Positions 42,817 to 54,142 of a DNA stretch of 64,000 bases are shown here, piece by piece. Numbering within the stretch: the first letter of the stretch is position 1; the number at the start of each line of letters is the position of its first letter. Origin of the DNA: Tubulanus polymorphus (Eukaryota > Nemertea > Palaeonemertea > Tubulaniformes > Tubulanidae). Location of the stretch: contig NC_134028.1 in the NCBI RefSeq assembly GCF_964204645.1, forward strand, positions 19,010,153 to 19,074,152, given 5' to 3'. The position numbers and the translations under genes were made by a program. The notes below the pieces were generated by a model. It did no database searches, was not told the DNA's origin, and saw only the letters and a list, made by a program, of their open reading frames with translations.

Positions 42817-43502
42817 AATAACCCTTTGGTGCCTAGGGGTAGCAACACTGACAGTGACCTTGATTTATCCCCTCATCCCCAGGAAGTGATATAGATAATT
42901 AGGATGATATAGTTTTCGTCTTGTACTGTTATGGTGAGACACAAAAAGCTGGAAAATCAGTTCAGAGAGGAAAGAGGAGAGTAGACAACTAATGAATATT
43001 ATAGGTTGTAATTGCCAACATTTGTTATAAGCTGAAATGAATAAAACGTGTTGGTAACTTAAATCTGAAATTTCAGCGTGTGCAAAATTTTGAAATCTGG
43101 TTTTGAATTTCTGAGGAAAAATTGCTTTTACTTTTTTATTTTTTGGCCTTATGCCCTAATTTTTTATATGTTGTTAGAAACAGTCTATGGAATCCCCTGC
43201 AATTGATTATTCTGATAAGGGCAAGATAAGAGAGAGTTCCATTTTCAGAATTTCACCAAAAGAATTTCACCCAAAATTTTCTAGCTGGCCCCCATTACCA
43301 TATGTATAAATTTTGACAATGGATTCTAATTCTGCTAGAATATACCTTTAATTCGATACTTGGTTGAATGCTGTAGCACCAAAAATAAAAAAGTAATAGC
43401 AATTTCATTATCAGTCGTCTTCATCATTCATAGAAACAATAGAAATTGCTCAGGCTGATTAGTAGATTTACCGGCCGAACCCCTCAGGCACCAAAGGGTT
43501 AA
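42817..43502. mobile_element. Non-autonomous piggyBac-type element, ~686 bp
   Basis: The left end 'ATAACCCTTTGGTGCCTAGGGG' and the right end, inverted, 'TTAACCCTTTGGTGCCTGAGGGG' are terminal inverted repeats. The right flank keeps TTAA (43499-43502); the left one is decayed to ATAA. No transposase ORF lies inside. Confidence 0.78.
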
Positions 43503-43548
43503 GCCATTTCACTCGACCTAAAAACCTCAAACAATATTGTTGTAAGTG

Positions 43549-43592
43549 AACGCAATAGCCCGCTGGGACTTAAGTCCCAAGTGCGCTAAAAA
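43549..43592 (-). repeat. Tip of the 1.25-kb repeat family (5' hairpin only)
   Basis: 'GAACGCAATAGCCCGCTGGG' and the next bases match the reverse complement of the first ~44 bases of copies A and B. Confidence 0.75.
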
Positions 43593-44122
43593 TAAACTAA
43601 AATAATTACATCAAAAAGTTCAAACACTACTTGTGTCAGAGTCTATCGTGCGAGTCTATCGTGCCAGTCCATCGTGCCTTATTGCCACCTTTTCTATACA
43701 GTGCGTATTTGAGCTGACTAGACATCGTCTGTTCAATGTCCCTTTCTGTGCATGGATATCTTGAAGTAGCAATTTCTAGAATGAAAAACATGTTCAAATT
43801 ATAATTAACAACAAGCAATTGTAATTGTATTTGAATTTACATGTACTATCCATGCGCGTTCCAGAGCTGGCAAAAATAGCAGAGGGATGACTGTTTTACA
43901 TGTTTACCTGTTTTTGCTCAAAATATATAATGAAATCTCTTCAAATGTATTAATTTTCTCCATTGTGTATGATGAATAATGTGATTATTTAAAAACAAAC
44001 AAATGGGAACCAGGTTTCAAGTGGCAGTATATTAAATTGATGAAACATAACGCTTCTGGTACAAATGGGACTATATATGGCTATTTTAGCCCAACAATGG
44101 ATAAATGTCCAGTGTACCCATG
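43593..44122. other. Non-coding stretch with dispersed repeat
   Basis: 43618-43760 matches the repeat interrupted by the foldback at 42502-42714. The rest holds nothing recognisable. Confidence 0.5.
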
Positions 44123-44310
44123 AGGGGTCCAGGGATTCCATGCCCACTTGAAGAGTGGATTGAAATGCTGGAAAATATGTCAATTTCAATATTCAAAGCC
44201 CCTGACAAACATATACCAAAACCAATGATGACCTTGAAACCCACCAAAAATGTCATGATGCAAATTTGCAATTGATTGTGGTTGCAAAATATCCATTATA
44301 AATAGACAAT
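44123..44310 (-). repeat. 1.25-kb repeat family, diverged 3' fragment
   Basis: It starts 'GGGGTCCAGGGATTCCATG' and continues with the reverse complement of the last subrepeat (AATTGATTGTGGTTGCAAAA). More diverged than copies A-C. Confidence 0.7.
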
Positions 44311-45884
44311 CTGTATAATATTCAACTCCCCTTGGGGCGAGAAAGAATAACTGGTTGGGGAGTGTTCAAATAGTATGTACGGCCAATTTTGCGGTTTTTT
44401 AGACCCCCATGCACTCCCCCTTGTACGATCTTGGTACTTATTTTATTGACCCCCCCCCCTACCGTACGTACATTTTGAAAGACCCACTCAACCAACGAAT
44501 CGGCCATAATTGTTGATAATACGTCCCTCCCGTTCTTCTTTTTCACCTAGAATTGAGGACTGTATGATGGCCGCCAATTATGTGACAGCTGACTGATCGA
44601 TAACCCGTCTATGCCAAAGATCTAACCGGTATCCTAAAGTATGCCCATCACAAATTTCAATGAAAAAGTCAAACCATAAAAGGGTGCCCACGGGAAGGCC
44701 AATTTCATTTTCCATACCTTTTCCATAAATTATAAATTTGCGTGCTACATGTGAGTAAATATCTAACCTATTCGACTAGTAACGTGTGTTTCCAAATAAA
44801 TGGGACATTCACTCTTAGTTATTAAAAAAATATCTTCATTTCGTTATAGATATTCATTACCTTTTTGAAAATTCTACAATAATATTTGTTCTGTCCTAAT
44901 TTCAATTACTGTATGAACCAATGATATGCTTTGTAAATATGATGTAATAAAATGAATTTGAATTAAATTCGAATATGAGAATTAAGCATAACTTTTTTCC
45001 ACTTGCTTTACTTGTCTCTCGATTCCAGAGTTTAAATTACAATCAAATCCAAATTGGCTAAAAAGTACACGGACTAAATGAAATGAACTGTAAGTCACTG
45101 CAAACCTTTTCCAGTGTTATGTCGATCGTGTTGAATCATTTTGCTTGACATGAAAGAATCAGATCTTCTATCATATGATGCAACATCGGCCGAAGAGAGT
45201 TCTTGGTGTTGACTGCCCTTAACCATTTGATTTCATGTGTTTGACATTGGAATCTGCATACACCCATTTGAACTGCAAAACATTCATAGAACATGAAAAC
45301 CTATATTGTAAACAATACATGCATACAGTTTTCAAACTTTCACTGATGTTGGATATTTGAATGAACTTTAGGCTTTAATTTCGAATTTTGAATTTCTAAA
45401 GCAGGAAATAATAAGCCCAATCAATAGGCCCTTACTATTCCCATTGTTATAATGCGTACAGCTGTATCGTACACTTAACAGTCAAGGACTTGAAATCGGT
45501 ATACAAGCCGTGGTATACAAGCCATGACCACACGAAGGTTTTGGATCTAGGCTTGAATATAAATGTCAGCAGGTCAGACAAGGCCTTAGCAAAATTTAAT
45601 CGCAAGGCTCAAATCAATTAGCTATTCTGCGTGTGGTATTCTGCGTAAATAGTGCAATAGACTGAATTAGACTTTAGGCTAGTCCTGACCAAATCCTATC
45701 TATGTGATAATGGCACCAGTTATAGTAACATCAGTGTAGGGCCAAAGAGGGAAAAAGTTGTGTTTGTAGTACGTAGGCATGGTAGGCTTATCGTACTCGC
45801 TCAATACTAAAACGCTCGAGTTACCCATACGTGACTGTACAGTGATTTCCACAGGTTTGCTGTATGGGAGTACGTTGACGCTCT
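44311..45884. other. Non-coding stretch
   Basis: AT-rich with a C-run near 44451-44459. No gene, RNA or clear repeat found. Confidence 0.35.
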
Positions 45885-45966
45885 GACTTGCAATATTGGG
45901 ATTCGAAACCAAATGAAAAAAATCCAACAGTAGTCCAGTGATTTACCAATTGAGCCACAGAACGCA
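45885..45966 (-). ncRNA. tRNA-derived SINE head or tRNA pseudogene
   Basis: On the minus strand 'TGGCTCAATTGGTAA' fits an RNA polymerase III A box (45943-45957) and 'GGTTTCGAATCCC' fits a B box with one extra T (45898-45910). The spacing is tRNA-like, but the D-stem and acceptor pairing are poor, so a SINE head is more likely than a working tRNA. Confidence 0.6.
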
Positions 45967-46924
45967 ACTGCAAGGTTGATGGAAGTTAATTTACATATAG
46001 CCTCACCTAACCAAAACCCTATTCTTTCACACATGTGCATACGTTGATTACAGGAACTCATGTAGGGTTAACCTGTGGAGATCGCCGTACAGACATGTAC
46101 GGGTAACAACTTCGTACTTAAAATGGTATTGGCTACTATAATAGGCCCTAGATCTAGATCATCTAGATAGACAAATAAATACCGGTGCAGTAGGCGTACT
46201 TAGTTTCCACACTTCACAAATGAACCAACAGACCAACCGGTATATTTTTGCCCCAGTACGCACCAACCGGCACAGGCCTAACACTTTTTGGCAACTGTGT
46301 GTTCCAGTAGGCTATCGATAATCACCTGATACTTTTCTGTCGTTTCTTTTCTCTCTGAAGCTGAATTGTCTGAATGTGGTCGAACGTTATTCTAGACCCG
46401 CGACTCAGCAACCTTGATTTACAAATTTTATCAAATCAAAAATTATTTATTGACGCCTTTGTTACATGAACAGATCGGCAATATACTTAAATAAAATAAC
46501 CACTATAACAAGAAAACAACAATATAAAAGAGGTAACAACAAACAAATGTTCATAAACCTGTAGGACTCGCGAACGCCGGACCCGTGAAGTCTTGGCTCA
46601 GACCTGATATTCTCGGAGCATTCCTCTTTTGGACGAATTATCGGTACATGCGCATTCAGGTTCAATTCAATTCTTTATTGACAGTAACCTAGTTCCGGTA
46701 ACTAATTTCAAGTTTCAAATAAGATAGACAGTACATTTAGAAAATCTGCTGGTTCAGAGAGACCGTTATTACAGTATCAATGTACACATTTCTTTTAGAA
46801 GCTTTTAATTGCCGAATCTGAATGGAGATGGATTTTATTTGACGAAAATAGGCGGAAAATAAATAATAAATATAGCTGCAAAGCAGCGATAACGGGTTTT
46901 CTGCACAGTCTTAAAATCCTGTTC
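45967..46924. other. Non-coding stretch
   Basis: 'CTTTATTGAC'-type sequences at 46445 and 46672 may be reversed 3' tails of retroelements. No gene supported. Confidence 0.35.
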
Positions 46925-47190
46925 AACAGTGGATTTCAACAAAGCATTTGATAAGGCTCAACATCAGCCATTACTAAAGAGGCTATGAGGAAACTATCAA
47001 TGATAGGTCGCCCAAATGGCTCAGCAGTTATCTCTGAACAGAAACTTGTAACCGAAATCAACGGGACGCCTCATCTTGGAATGAGACGGTCTAACTAGTG
47101 GAGTCACGCAAGGTAGTATCCTAAGTCGTCTTCTGTTTAATGTCCTGGCAAATGACATACACAGTAATCCAAAATATACCAGACCGAGTA
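46925..47190 (+). pseudogene. LINE reverse transcriptase fragment
   Basis: One plus-strand frame encodes 'STVDFNKAFDKAQHQPLLKR' (RT motif A) and, about 45 codons later, 'TSGVTQGSILSRLLFNVLAN' (motif B) of CR1/Jockey-type RTs. Several stops and small indels lie between them. It ends near the start of the 31-bp satellite. It is missed by ORF prediction because of the stops. Confidence 0.85.
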
Positions 47191-47254
47191 AATTTCCAAA
47201 ACGACCTTAACACACTGTTCGACCAAAAAACTTAATGTTCCGACAAAACCACGG

Positions 47255-47465
47255 GGAATTATGAATTGTCGCGGGTGACAAAACCAAAATATTGAATTGT
47301 CACGGGCGACAAAACCAAAATAATGAATTGTCGCGGGCGTTAAAACCAAAATATTGAATTGTCGCGGCGATAAAACCAAAATAATGAATTGTCGCGGACG
47401 ACAAAAACAAAATATTGAATTGTTGCGTGCGACAAAACCAGAATAATGAATTGTCGCTGGCATAA
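47255..47465. repeat. 31-bp palindromic satellite, left part
   Basis: About seven units of the repeat described at 48702-49650, same orientation. It is interrupted at 47466 by copy C of the 1.25-kb repeat. Confidence 0.92.
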
Positions 47466-48701
47466 CAAAATATGCCTCGTTACCAATTTAATATGGAAAT
47501 ACTAAGTTATTCTTCTATTCAACGCCCCTGGTGACCATATGCAAAACCCAATGACCTTAAAACTCACCACAATCGTAGTACATGTCATGAAATACAACTT
47601 TGCAATTGATCATAGTAACAAAATATGCCTAGGTACCAATCTAATAAGGAAATACTAAGCCATTCTACTATTCAACGCCCCCTGGTGACTATATGGAATA
47701 ATTAATGTCACTCACCACAATCATAGACGATGTCATGATCTACAACTTTGCAATGGATCATGGTAACAAACTATGCCTAGGTACCAATCTAATAAGGAAA
47801 AACTAAGCTTTTCTACTATTCAACGCCCCCTCGTGACTATATGAAATAACTAATGTCCTTAAAAACTCACCACAATCATAGACGATGTCATGAACTACAA
47901 CTTTGCAATTGATCATGGTAACAAAATATGCCTTGGTACAAATATAATATAGCAATACTAAGTTATTGTATTATTCAACGCCCCCTGATGGCCACATACT
48001 AAAACCAATGACCTTGAAACTCACCAAAATCATAGAACACGTTATGGGCTACAACTTTCCAATTGAATATAGTAACACAATATGCTTAGGTATCAATTTA
48101 ATGTGGAAAAACTTTTTCCCACCTACGAATGAGTATTGATGACACCAAAATGGCCGCCAATTGCGTCATAATTGGCTGATCAAAAATACCAGTCCCAGGT
48201 ATAAAACATCCCTCTCTAAAGAATACCCATCAGCAGTTGCAATGAGAAATGGCAAACCAGTAGGAAGCTACAGGACCTAGAATTCTGGCCAAAATTGACA
48301 TTTTTGGGCACTAAAAAGGTCATAGGACGGCCATCTTGAGTCAGATCGACCCAATTTTCTTATGCTGATGGGCCTTTGGTAGATTCAAATATAAACGAAA
48401 GATCAAGGTAATTGATCAAAGCGTCTTCAAAATTTCCCCATGAAAACTTCGAAAATGTTTAAAAAGTGCTGATTTTGGCAAACAACAATGGCTACCAGTT
48501 GGCCATCTTGAATCTGACAGGGCCAGTTTTTGGGCTGACGATGTGTCTAGGGTAGATACATGTATAAACCAAATATCAAGACATTACCTTGAAGCGTCTT
48601 CAAAACTTCCCAAAATAACTGGATTCCGTCTACGGACGGACGGACGGACGAAAAGTGAACACAATAGCCCGCTGGGACTAAAGTCCAAGTGGACTGAAAA
48701 A
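47466..48701 (-). repeat. 1.25-kb non-coding repeat family, copy C
   Basis: Reverse-orientation relative of A and B. It keeps the 5' hairpin end (at 48690, CCCGCTGGGACTAAAGTCC) and the subrepeats, but its 3' end (the last ~150 bases with GGACCCC) is missing, replaced by satellite. It lies inside the 31-bp array. Confidence 0.88.
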
Positions 48702-49650
48702 GAATTGTCGCGGGCGACAAAACCAAACTAATGAATTGTCGCGGGTGATAAAACCAAAATATTGAATTGTCGCGGGCGACAAAACCAAACTAATGAATTG
48801 TCGCGGGCGATAAAACCGAACTAATGAATTGTCGCGGGTGATAAAACCAAAATATTGAATTGTCGCGGGCGACAAAACCAAACTAATGAATTGTCGCGGG
48901 CGATAAAACCAAACTAACGAATTGTTGCGGGCGATAAAACAAAAATATTGAATTGTTGCGGGCGATAAAACCAAAATAATGAATTGTCTCGGGCGATAAA
49001 ACCAAAATAATGAATTGTTGCGGGCGACAAAACCAAAATATTGAATTGTCGCGGGCGATAAAACCAAAATAATGAATTGTCGCGGGCGATAAAACCGTAA
49101 TAATGAATTGTCGCGGGCGATAAAACCAAAATAATGAATTTTCTTGGGCGACAAAACCAAAATAATGAATTATCGCGGGCGATAAAACCAAAATATTGAA
49201 TTGTCGCGGGCGATAAAACCAAAATATTGAATTGTCGCGGGTGACAAACCAAAATATTGAATTGTCGCGGGCGACAAAACCAAAATATTGAATTGTCGCG
49301 GGCGACAAAACCAAACTAATGAATTGCTGCGGGCGATAAAACCATAATAATGAATTGTCGCAGGCGATAAAACCAAAATAATGAATTTTCTCAGGCGACA
49401 AAACCAAAATAATGAATTATCGCAGGCGATTAAAACAAAAATATTGAATTGTCGCAGGCGATAAAACCAAAATATTGAATTGTCGCGGGTGACAAAACCA
49501 AAAAAGAAAATTGTCACGGGCGACAAAAACAAAACATAAAACCAAAAAAATGAATTGTCGCGGGCGATAAAACCAAAGTAATGAATTGTCGTGGGTGATA
49601 AAACCAAAATAATGAATTGTCGCGGGCGACAAAATCAAAATCATTGTTTT
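48702..49650. repeat. 31-bp palindromic satellite, right part (~30 copies)
   Basis: Units of 31 bases: GAATTGTCGCGGGCGACAAAA... with CCAAAATAAT or ATATT. Each consensus unit contains TTGTCGC-GG-GCGACAA, a 16-base near-palindrome. Variants GCGATAAA and TTGTTGC break it in some units. Because the unit lacks stop codons in all three reverse frames, long antisense frames of a 31-residue repeat appear (PATIQYFGFIARDNSLFWFY); these are unlikely to be genes. Confidence 0.93.
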
Positions 49651-50180
49651 CTCGCGTTATTTTAGTTTTGTCGTAATGTCGCCCTCATTTGCATATTCGT
49701 GTTTTTTTATCTTATCAGCCACCATACTAAAGCTTTAAGGTCGCGTAAAACTCGATAAACACTTCAAGCGACACAGCGAACGATTTCCTTTCCCCCACAG
49801 CGAACGCTTACTCCGAATGTCAAGTGTGACTCCAGCATACGGAAAGGAGTGTGTTATATACTGTATTTAGTAAATACCTTGTGGATTTGACAATGATTGG
49901 TATGTACTGTAGGAAATATAGAGTATTGATGGTATTGATATAGAGGCCCGCGGCCGAATAAAGTAATATATTATTTTATTTTGATACCTCGTCGACATAA
50001 CAGCTTTTCGCCGCTATATCTCTTCGGCGTGTTTACTTTAGGCCTACGACTCCCCGGTACACTCATGATTTATCTTAGTTAATACACGGTTAATTTGGTA
50101 AAGAAAAATAGGTATTGCTAAATTAACTGCTTGACGCCCGCAGCCAAATCACTGGTAGTAATAAATTAATTTGTACTTGA
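49651..50180. other. Non-coding stretch
   Basis: AT-rich sequence after the satellite. No gene seen. Confidence 0.35.
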
Positions 50181-50545
50181 TTTGATTCTCAGAATGAGGA
50201 GAAACTCGCAGCTGATTCCCGGAACGACGATGTAGTGACACACGTCGATTGGTCGATGTTTACGGCTCGACAGTGCTTTTAAAATCTAAAGTAGTAAATT
50301 TCCTGTGTATTGGTATTATAATTTGATGAGGAAAATGGGTTATTGTTAAAATTAGTTTTTAAAAACCACGACAGAATGTGCAATCTTTGGGTAATAAATT
50401 TGTTAATTTATGCTTGAATTGATAATCGATGTGACCCAAGAAACGTGCGGTAGATTTCGGAAAGACGACTTAGAAAAACATGTCGGCTCTTTGAATGGGG
50501 CTCAATTTTCGATGTTTACGGCCCGACAGTGCTTTTGTAACGTTG
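50181..50545. repeat. Diverged ~258-bp tandem duplication
   Basis: 'TCGATGTTTACGGCTCGACA' at about 50253 recurs at about 50511 with one change; flanking bases match more weakly ('GATTCTCAGAATG' versus 'GATAATCGATGTG'). An old duplication. Confidence 0.6.
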
Positions 50546-50668
50546 ATTCTTCAAAATTCGCACGGAGTATTTGTAGATCGAACTGAGCTGAATGATATCA
50601 GACGGATTGTATCGGCAACAGCGGTAATGTAAAAAAGCCTATGTACTTTTGACAAAAAATGTGTGGAA

Positions 50669-50698
50669 AAAAAAAAATAATAATAATAATAATAATAA
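50669..50698 (+). repeat. A-run and (AAT)n microsatellite
   Basis: An A run followed by about seven AAT units. Confidence 0.85.
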
Positions 50699-50717
50699 GA
50701 AACACGCGAATCTCAAT

Positions 50718-50803
50718 AGGGTTTTCTGTGATGTAACAGAAAACCCTAATAATAATAATCAACAGAATTACAAGAGGGTTTTCGACAAAAGTCAGAAAAC
50801 CCT
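50718..50803. repeat. Two tandem hairpins with AGGGTTTTC arms
   Basis: AGGGTTTTCTG (50718-50728) pairs with CAGAAAACCCT (50737-50747) across 8 bases. AGGGTTTTC (50775-50783) pairs with GAAAACCCT (50795-50803) across 11 bases. The arms of both are nearly the same. Confidence 0.88.
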
Positions 50804-51681
50804 AATTTATGTTTTATAAAGCATATAGAGCCATTTCTAAAGACCAGATTAACTTACTACCTGTATCAAGGATTGGTGCATCGTCAGATCTTATTAACAT
50901 TTGAATGTGCATACTTTTTGCTCAAAGATACACACAAATTTATGAGGGGGAAATTAAAATTTTCCCAATACAAAATATTTACTGTACCAACCAAGCATGG
51001 CAGAGAAACACACAGGTTTGTGTCCATAACTGTACTCTGATTGCCACACTTCACGCAAGTTGCTGTAAGAAAAATTTGATGAACAATAATTTTCATAAAA
51101 CAAATGTTTCACATATGAAACTCACAATACAATAATAATTTATGGCAGTGCACTTACTTGTTTGAGACCAATTGGCCTTGAACATTTCTGTAAATGATCT
51201 AAAATTAGATCAGAAGTAATGAACAAAATATACTAACCAGCACTCACTAAAATACTGCATTGGAAATGTAGACAAGACAAATGAAATGTTAGTTAAAAGC
51301 TTACAGATCTTCTGCCTCCAGTTTTCTCGATAGACACGTAAAGTACCCCTTCAGCATCTTGCTTACTGGTCATATTTCCGGTAGTATTTCTATTAATGCA
51401 TACATGAAAAATCTTTCGAACAACTAAAAATAAGCAAGTTCCAATATAGATTGTGACACCGGTGCTTACCATCTACAGCAGTAAACAATGGATAGTTGTC
51501 TCCCTCAAATGCTGTCGCCAGCAAACACCTAAAGCAATTTGAACTCAAGCCTAAAATGAATAGGAAATAAGCATGAAATGATAATTAAATTTCACATTTT
51601 TAGCTACCAAACTAATAGTTTGTATTAACCCTTTCAATACCACATAGTGTCTCCACTGCTGTACCGGAGGGAATTTAGGGG
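50804..51681. other. Non-coding stretch
   Basis: AT-rich. The small ORFs at 50884-51135 overlap on opposite strands and have no domain. The final ~60 bases (from GTACCGGAGGG) belong to a repeat also seen at 54219-54240 and, diverged, at 54560-54600. Confidence 0.4.
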
Positions 51682-51801
51682 TTTATAGGGTTATAAGTGA
51701 ATCAAATGATTAAACTACAGGTTTATATACAACATAAGTTACAAAATTACAAGTGCTAAATTCTAAGCTAATTACAAACCAAGTATTTAATTACAAACTA
51801 A

Positions 51802-52932
51802 TTATTTGAATACATTTAGGATAAAGGATGAGCCGTTTTGAAATAATTGTTGATTTAAAGAGGGTCGTTGCGCTTTAATAAACAGGGCCTCCCTAATTTT
51901 ACAGTCGAGATCAGATGAACCTTTGTCTAGAATTTTGAATTTGTTGTTACTGAATTCCTGATCACAAGTGTGACAAATTGCGAGATGTTGTCCAATCGCA
52001 GAAGTCTTTGATCTGTGTTCCTTAATCCTGATGGCCAAATGTCGTTTAGTTTTCCCAATATAGGAAGTGTTTATATCACATAAACAATTAAATTTATATA
52101 TGACTTTAGCCTTCAGCGATTTAGGGGTAGCACATTTCAAAGAGAAAAAATTCTTAATTTTGGTCGTAGTGAATGCACATTTCAAGTTGATTTCAAAATT
52201 CCTTTTAAATAGATATTTTAATTTTCGGGCAAATAGGATTGACGGGTTACCAATATACGGTAATGAAATGAATAGATCAATTCCATCTTCAACAGGTTTC
52301 GGTTGAGGTTCTGAGTTCTGTTTTGATTTCAAAAATCTATTAATACATTGATCGATGACATGAATAGGAAATGCATTAGATTTAAACAGATTTTTCAAGA
52401 AATTGACTTCTTCTGAAAAGATGGTCCAATCACTGCAAATATTGTAGGCACGAAAAAGCATGGTATTGATGAGTCCTATTTTCCATTTATACGGACACAT
52501 GGCGTTGAAGTTCAAAAGTAGGCCTGTGTTGGAAGCTTTCCTGTACACTCGAGATATAAAGTCACTACCGGTTTCTAACGGAATTTGTATTTCGGTATCG
52601 AGAAAAGGTAATAGATTAGGACCTTGTTCAAAAGTGAATTTAAGGTTAGAATGGAGGCGATTCAATTCTTCAAAAAATAGTCTATAACTGGATACATTTC
52701 GAAATATGCCGAAAATATCGTCCACGTATCTCAGGTATAGTGTCGGTTTGTAATTAGTTTTGGAGAGGAGCAAGTTTTCAAAATGGGCAAGACAAAAGTT
52801 CGCTAAGGTTGGGCCTAAGGGGCTGCCCTTGCTTGAAAATACGATCATTGTACATAAACAAACCCGAAGTTGCGATTTTAAGTAATTCTTTGAATGTAGC
52901 CTGATCATATGTAGGTTTAGAGTCGGAAGCAT
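51802..52932 (-). pseudogene. PLE reverse transcriptase (palm) and GIY-YIG endonuclease
   Basis: A 376-residue frame. After 'KGSPLGPTLANFCLAHFE', the RT catalytic box is YVDD at residues 69-72 ('LRYVDDIFGIF'). 'FLDTEIQI' and 'SRVYRKASNTG' follow as in Penelope. The C-terminal endonuclease shows 'CDINTSYIGKTKRHLAIRIK' (GIY-YIG, here SYIG) and 'KIREALFIKAQRPSLNQQL'. The first ~25 residues are out of the true frame. The protein reverse transcribes PLE RNA and nicks the target. Confidence 0.92.
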
Positions 52933-53587
52933 ATATATAATCGGAAACTATATCAATGGTTTCTTTCAATGGAACATTAGTGAAAAGTGACTCTACATCA
53001 AAACTTATTAGAATATCAGAAGGTTTAAAAACGAATTGTTTCAGTTTTTTAAGGAACTCCCAAGTGCTATTTAACATGAATTTAGACGGTATATGTGGTT
53101 TAATGATTTTATCGAGATATTTGGCCAGGTTATATTCAGCAGTGTCGATCATTGATACAACGGGTCGAAATGGAAAGTTATCTTTATGCACTTTGCACAA
53201 ACCATATAATTTACCAGGTTGGCTACCGCTTGGGTAGATAGAATCAAATATTTCTGAACTTACATACTGTTTCACATGTTTTCTCAGAAATCCGCAGATT
53301 TTGGTTTCATTAGATATGACAGGGTGATTCTTTCTCACATTTTTGATTTCAGTAAATTTACTTTTATCAAATACAATTTTATCTAATTTATCGAAATATT
53401 CGTTAGAGTCCAAAATAACAATGCCGTTGCCTTTGTCAAATGAGCAGATCTTAATGTCCTTGTTTTTCCGAAGTTTTTCAATCGTACGGTAGAAACGTCG
53501 GTTCCAGGTCGAGCCACATACTGATTTAGCGCTGTTGATAAATGAGATGGTCGCATGTCTAATACTTTCAAGGAAAGAGTTATTCAC
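52778..53587 (-). pseudogene. PLE reverse transcriptase, N-terminal part
   Basis: A 269-residue frame with 'IKICSFDKGNGIVILDSNEY', 'PGKLYGLCKVHKDNFPFRPV' and 'ILISFDVESLFTNVPLKETI' (RT motif A with its catalytic D), then 'LFMYNDRIFKQG'. A one-base shift near 52830 takes the rest to the frame ending at 51802. Without that shift the ORF would be continuous. A longer N-terminus may start upstream of 53587, but the inverted copy at 53690 limits it. Confidence 0.92.
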
Positions 53588-53689
53588 ATTCGGTTCGCCG
53601 CCAGATATAGTCCTATTTTTGTGGTAAACAGTTTTTTCAATACGTGATTTAAGGTCACGTCACATTTAAGGATTTAAGTCATATATAAA

Positions 53690-54086
53690 TTTAATTGTTT
53701 ATGTGATATAAACACTTCCTATATTGGGAAAACTAAACGACATTTGGCCATCAGGATTAAGGAACACAGATCAAAGACTTCTGCGATTGGACAACATCTC
53801 GCAATTTGTCACACTTGTGATCAGGAATTCAGTAACAACAAATTCAAAATTCTAGACAAAGGTTCATCTGATCTCGACTGTAAAATTAGGGAGGCCCTGT
53901 TTATTAAAGCGCAACGACCCTCTTTAAATCAACAATTATTTCAAAACGGCTCATCCTTTATCCTAAATGTATTCAAATAATTAGTTTGTAATTAAATACT
54001 TGGTTTGTAATTAGCTTAGAATTTAGCACTTGTAATTTTGTAACTTATGTTGTATATAAACCTGTAGTTTAATCATTTGATTCACT
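53690..54086 (+). pseudogene. PLE inverted 3' copy (GIY-YIG end)
   Basis: It encodes the last 78 or more residues of the endonuclease, identical in translation to the end of the minus-strand ORF ('MAIRIKEHRSKTSAIGQHLA' to 'FILNVFK'). It is head-to-head with the main copy and lacks RT. Part of the pseudo-LTR. Confidence 0.92.
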
Positions 54087-54089
54087 TGT

Positions 54090-54142
54090 ATTTCACCTGA
54101 TGAGGGGATATGATCCGAAAACGTTCGTGTTAATAAACTGTA
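54090..54142 (+). ncRNA. Hammerhead-ribozyme-like core in the PLE terminus
   Basis: CTGATGA (54097-54103), a 13-base segment that can fold GGAT/ATCC, GAAA (54117-54120), then AAC/GTT pairing and 'GTTA' (54129-54132). This order is that of a type I hammerhead, which is known in PLE pseudo-LTRs. Stem I pairing beyond the core is weak here, so activity is doubtful. AATAAA follows at once. It exists only in the plus copy. Confidence 0.45.

Noticed and set aside
45885-45966. Functional tRNA gene
   Set aside because: A and B boxes are visible but stems do not pair well and the B box has an inserted base; a SINE head or pseudogene is more likely.
48678-49644. Long reverse-strand ORFs (up to 174 residues) with FWFYRPRQFI repeats
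   Set aside because: All three reverse frames are open only because the repeat unit has no stop codon. There is no start context, domain or support for translation.
48702-49650. CRISPR-like array of ~31-base units
   Set aside because: There are no unique spacers: the entire 31-base unit repeats without gaps, and the sequence is eukaryotic with no cas genes. It is a satellite.
50884-51135. Small ORFs on both strands
   Set aside because: They are overlapping antisense frames in AT-rich DNA without domains.
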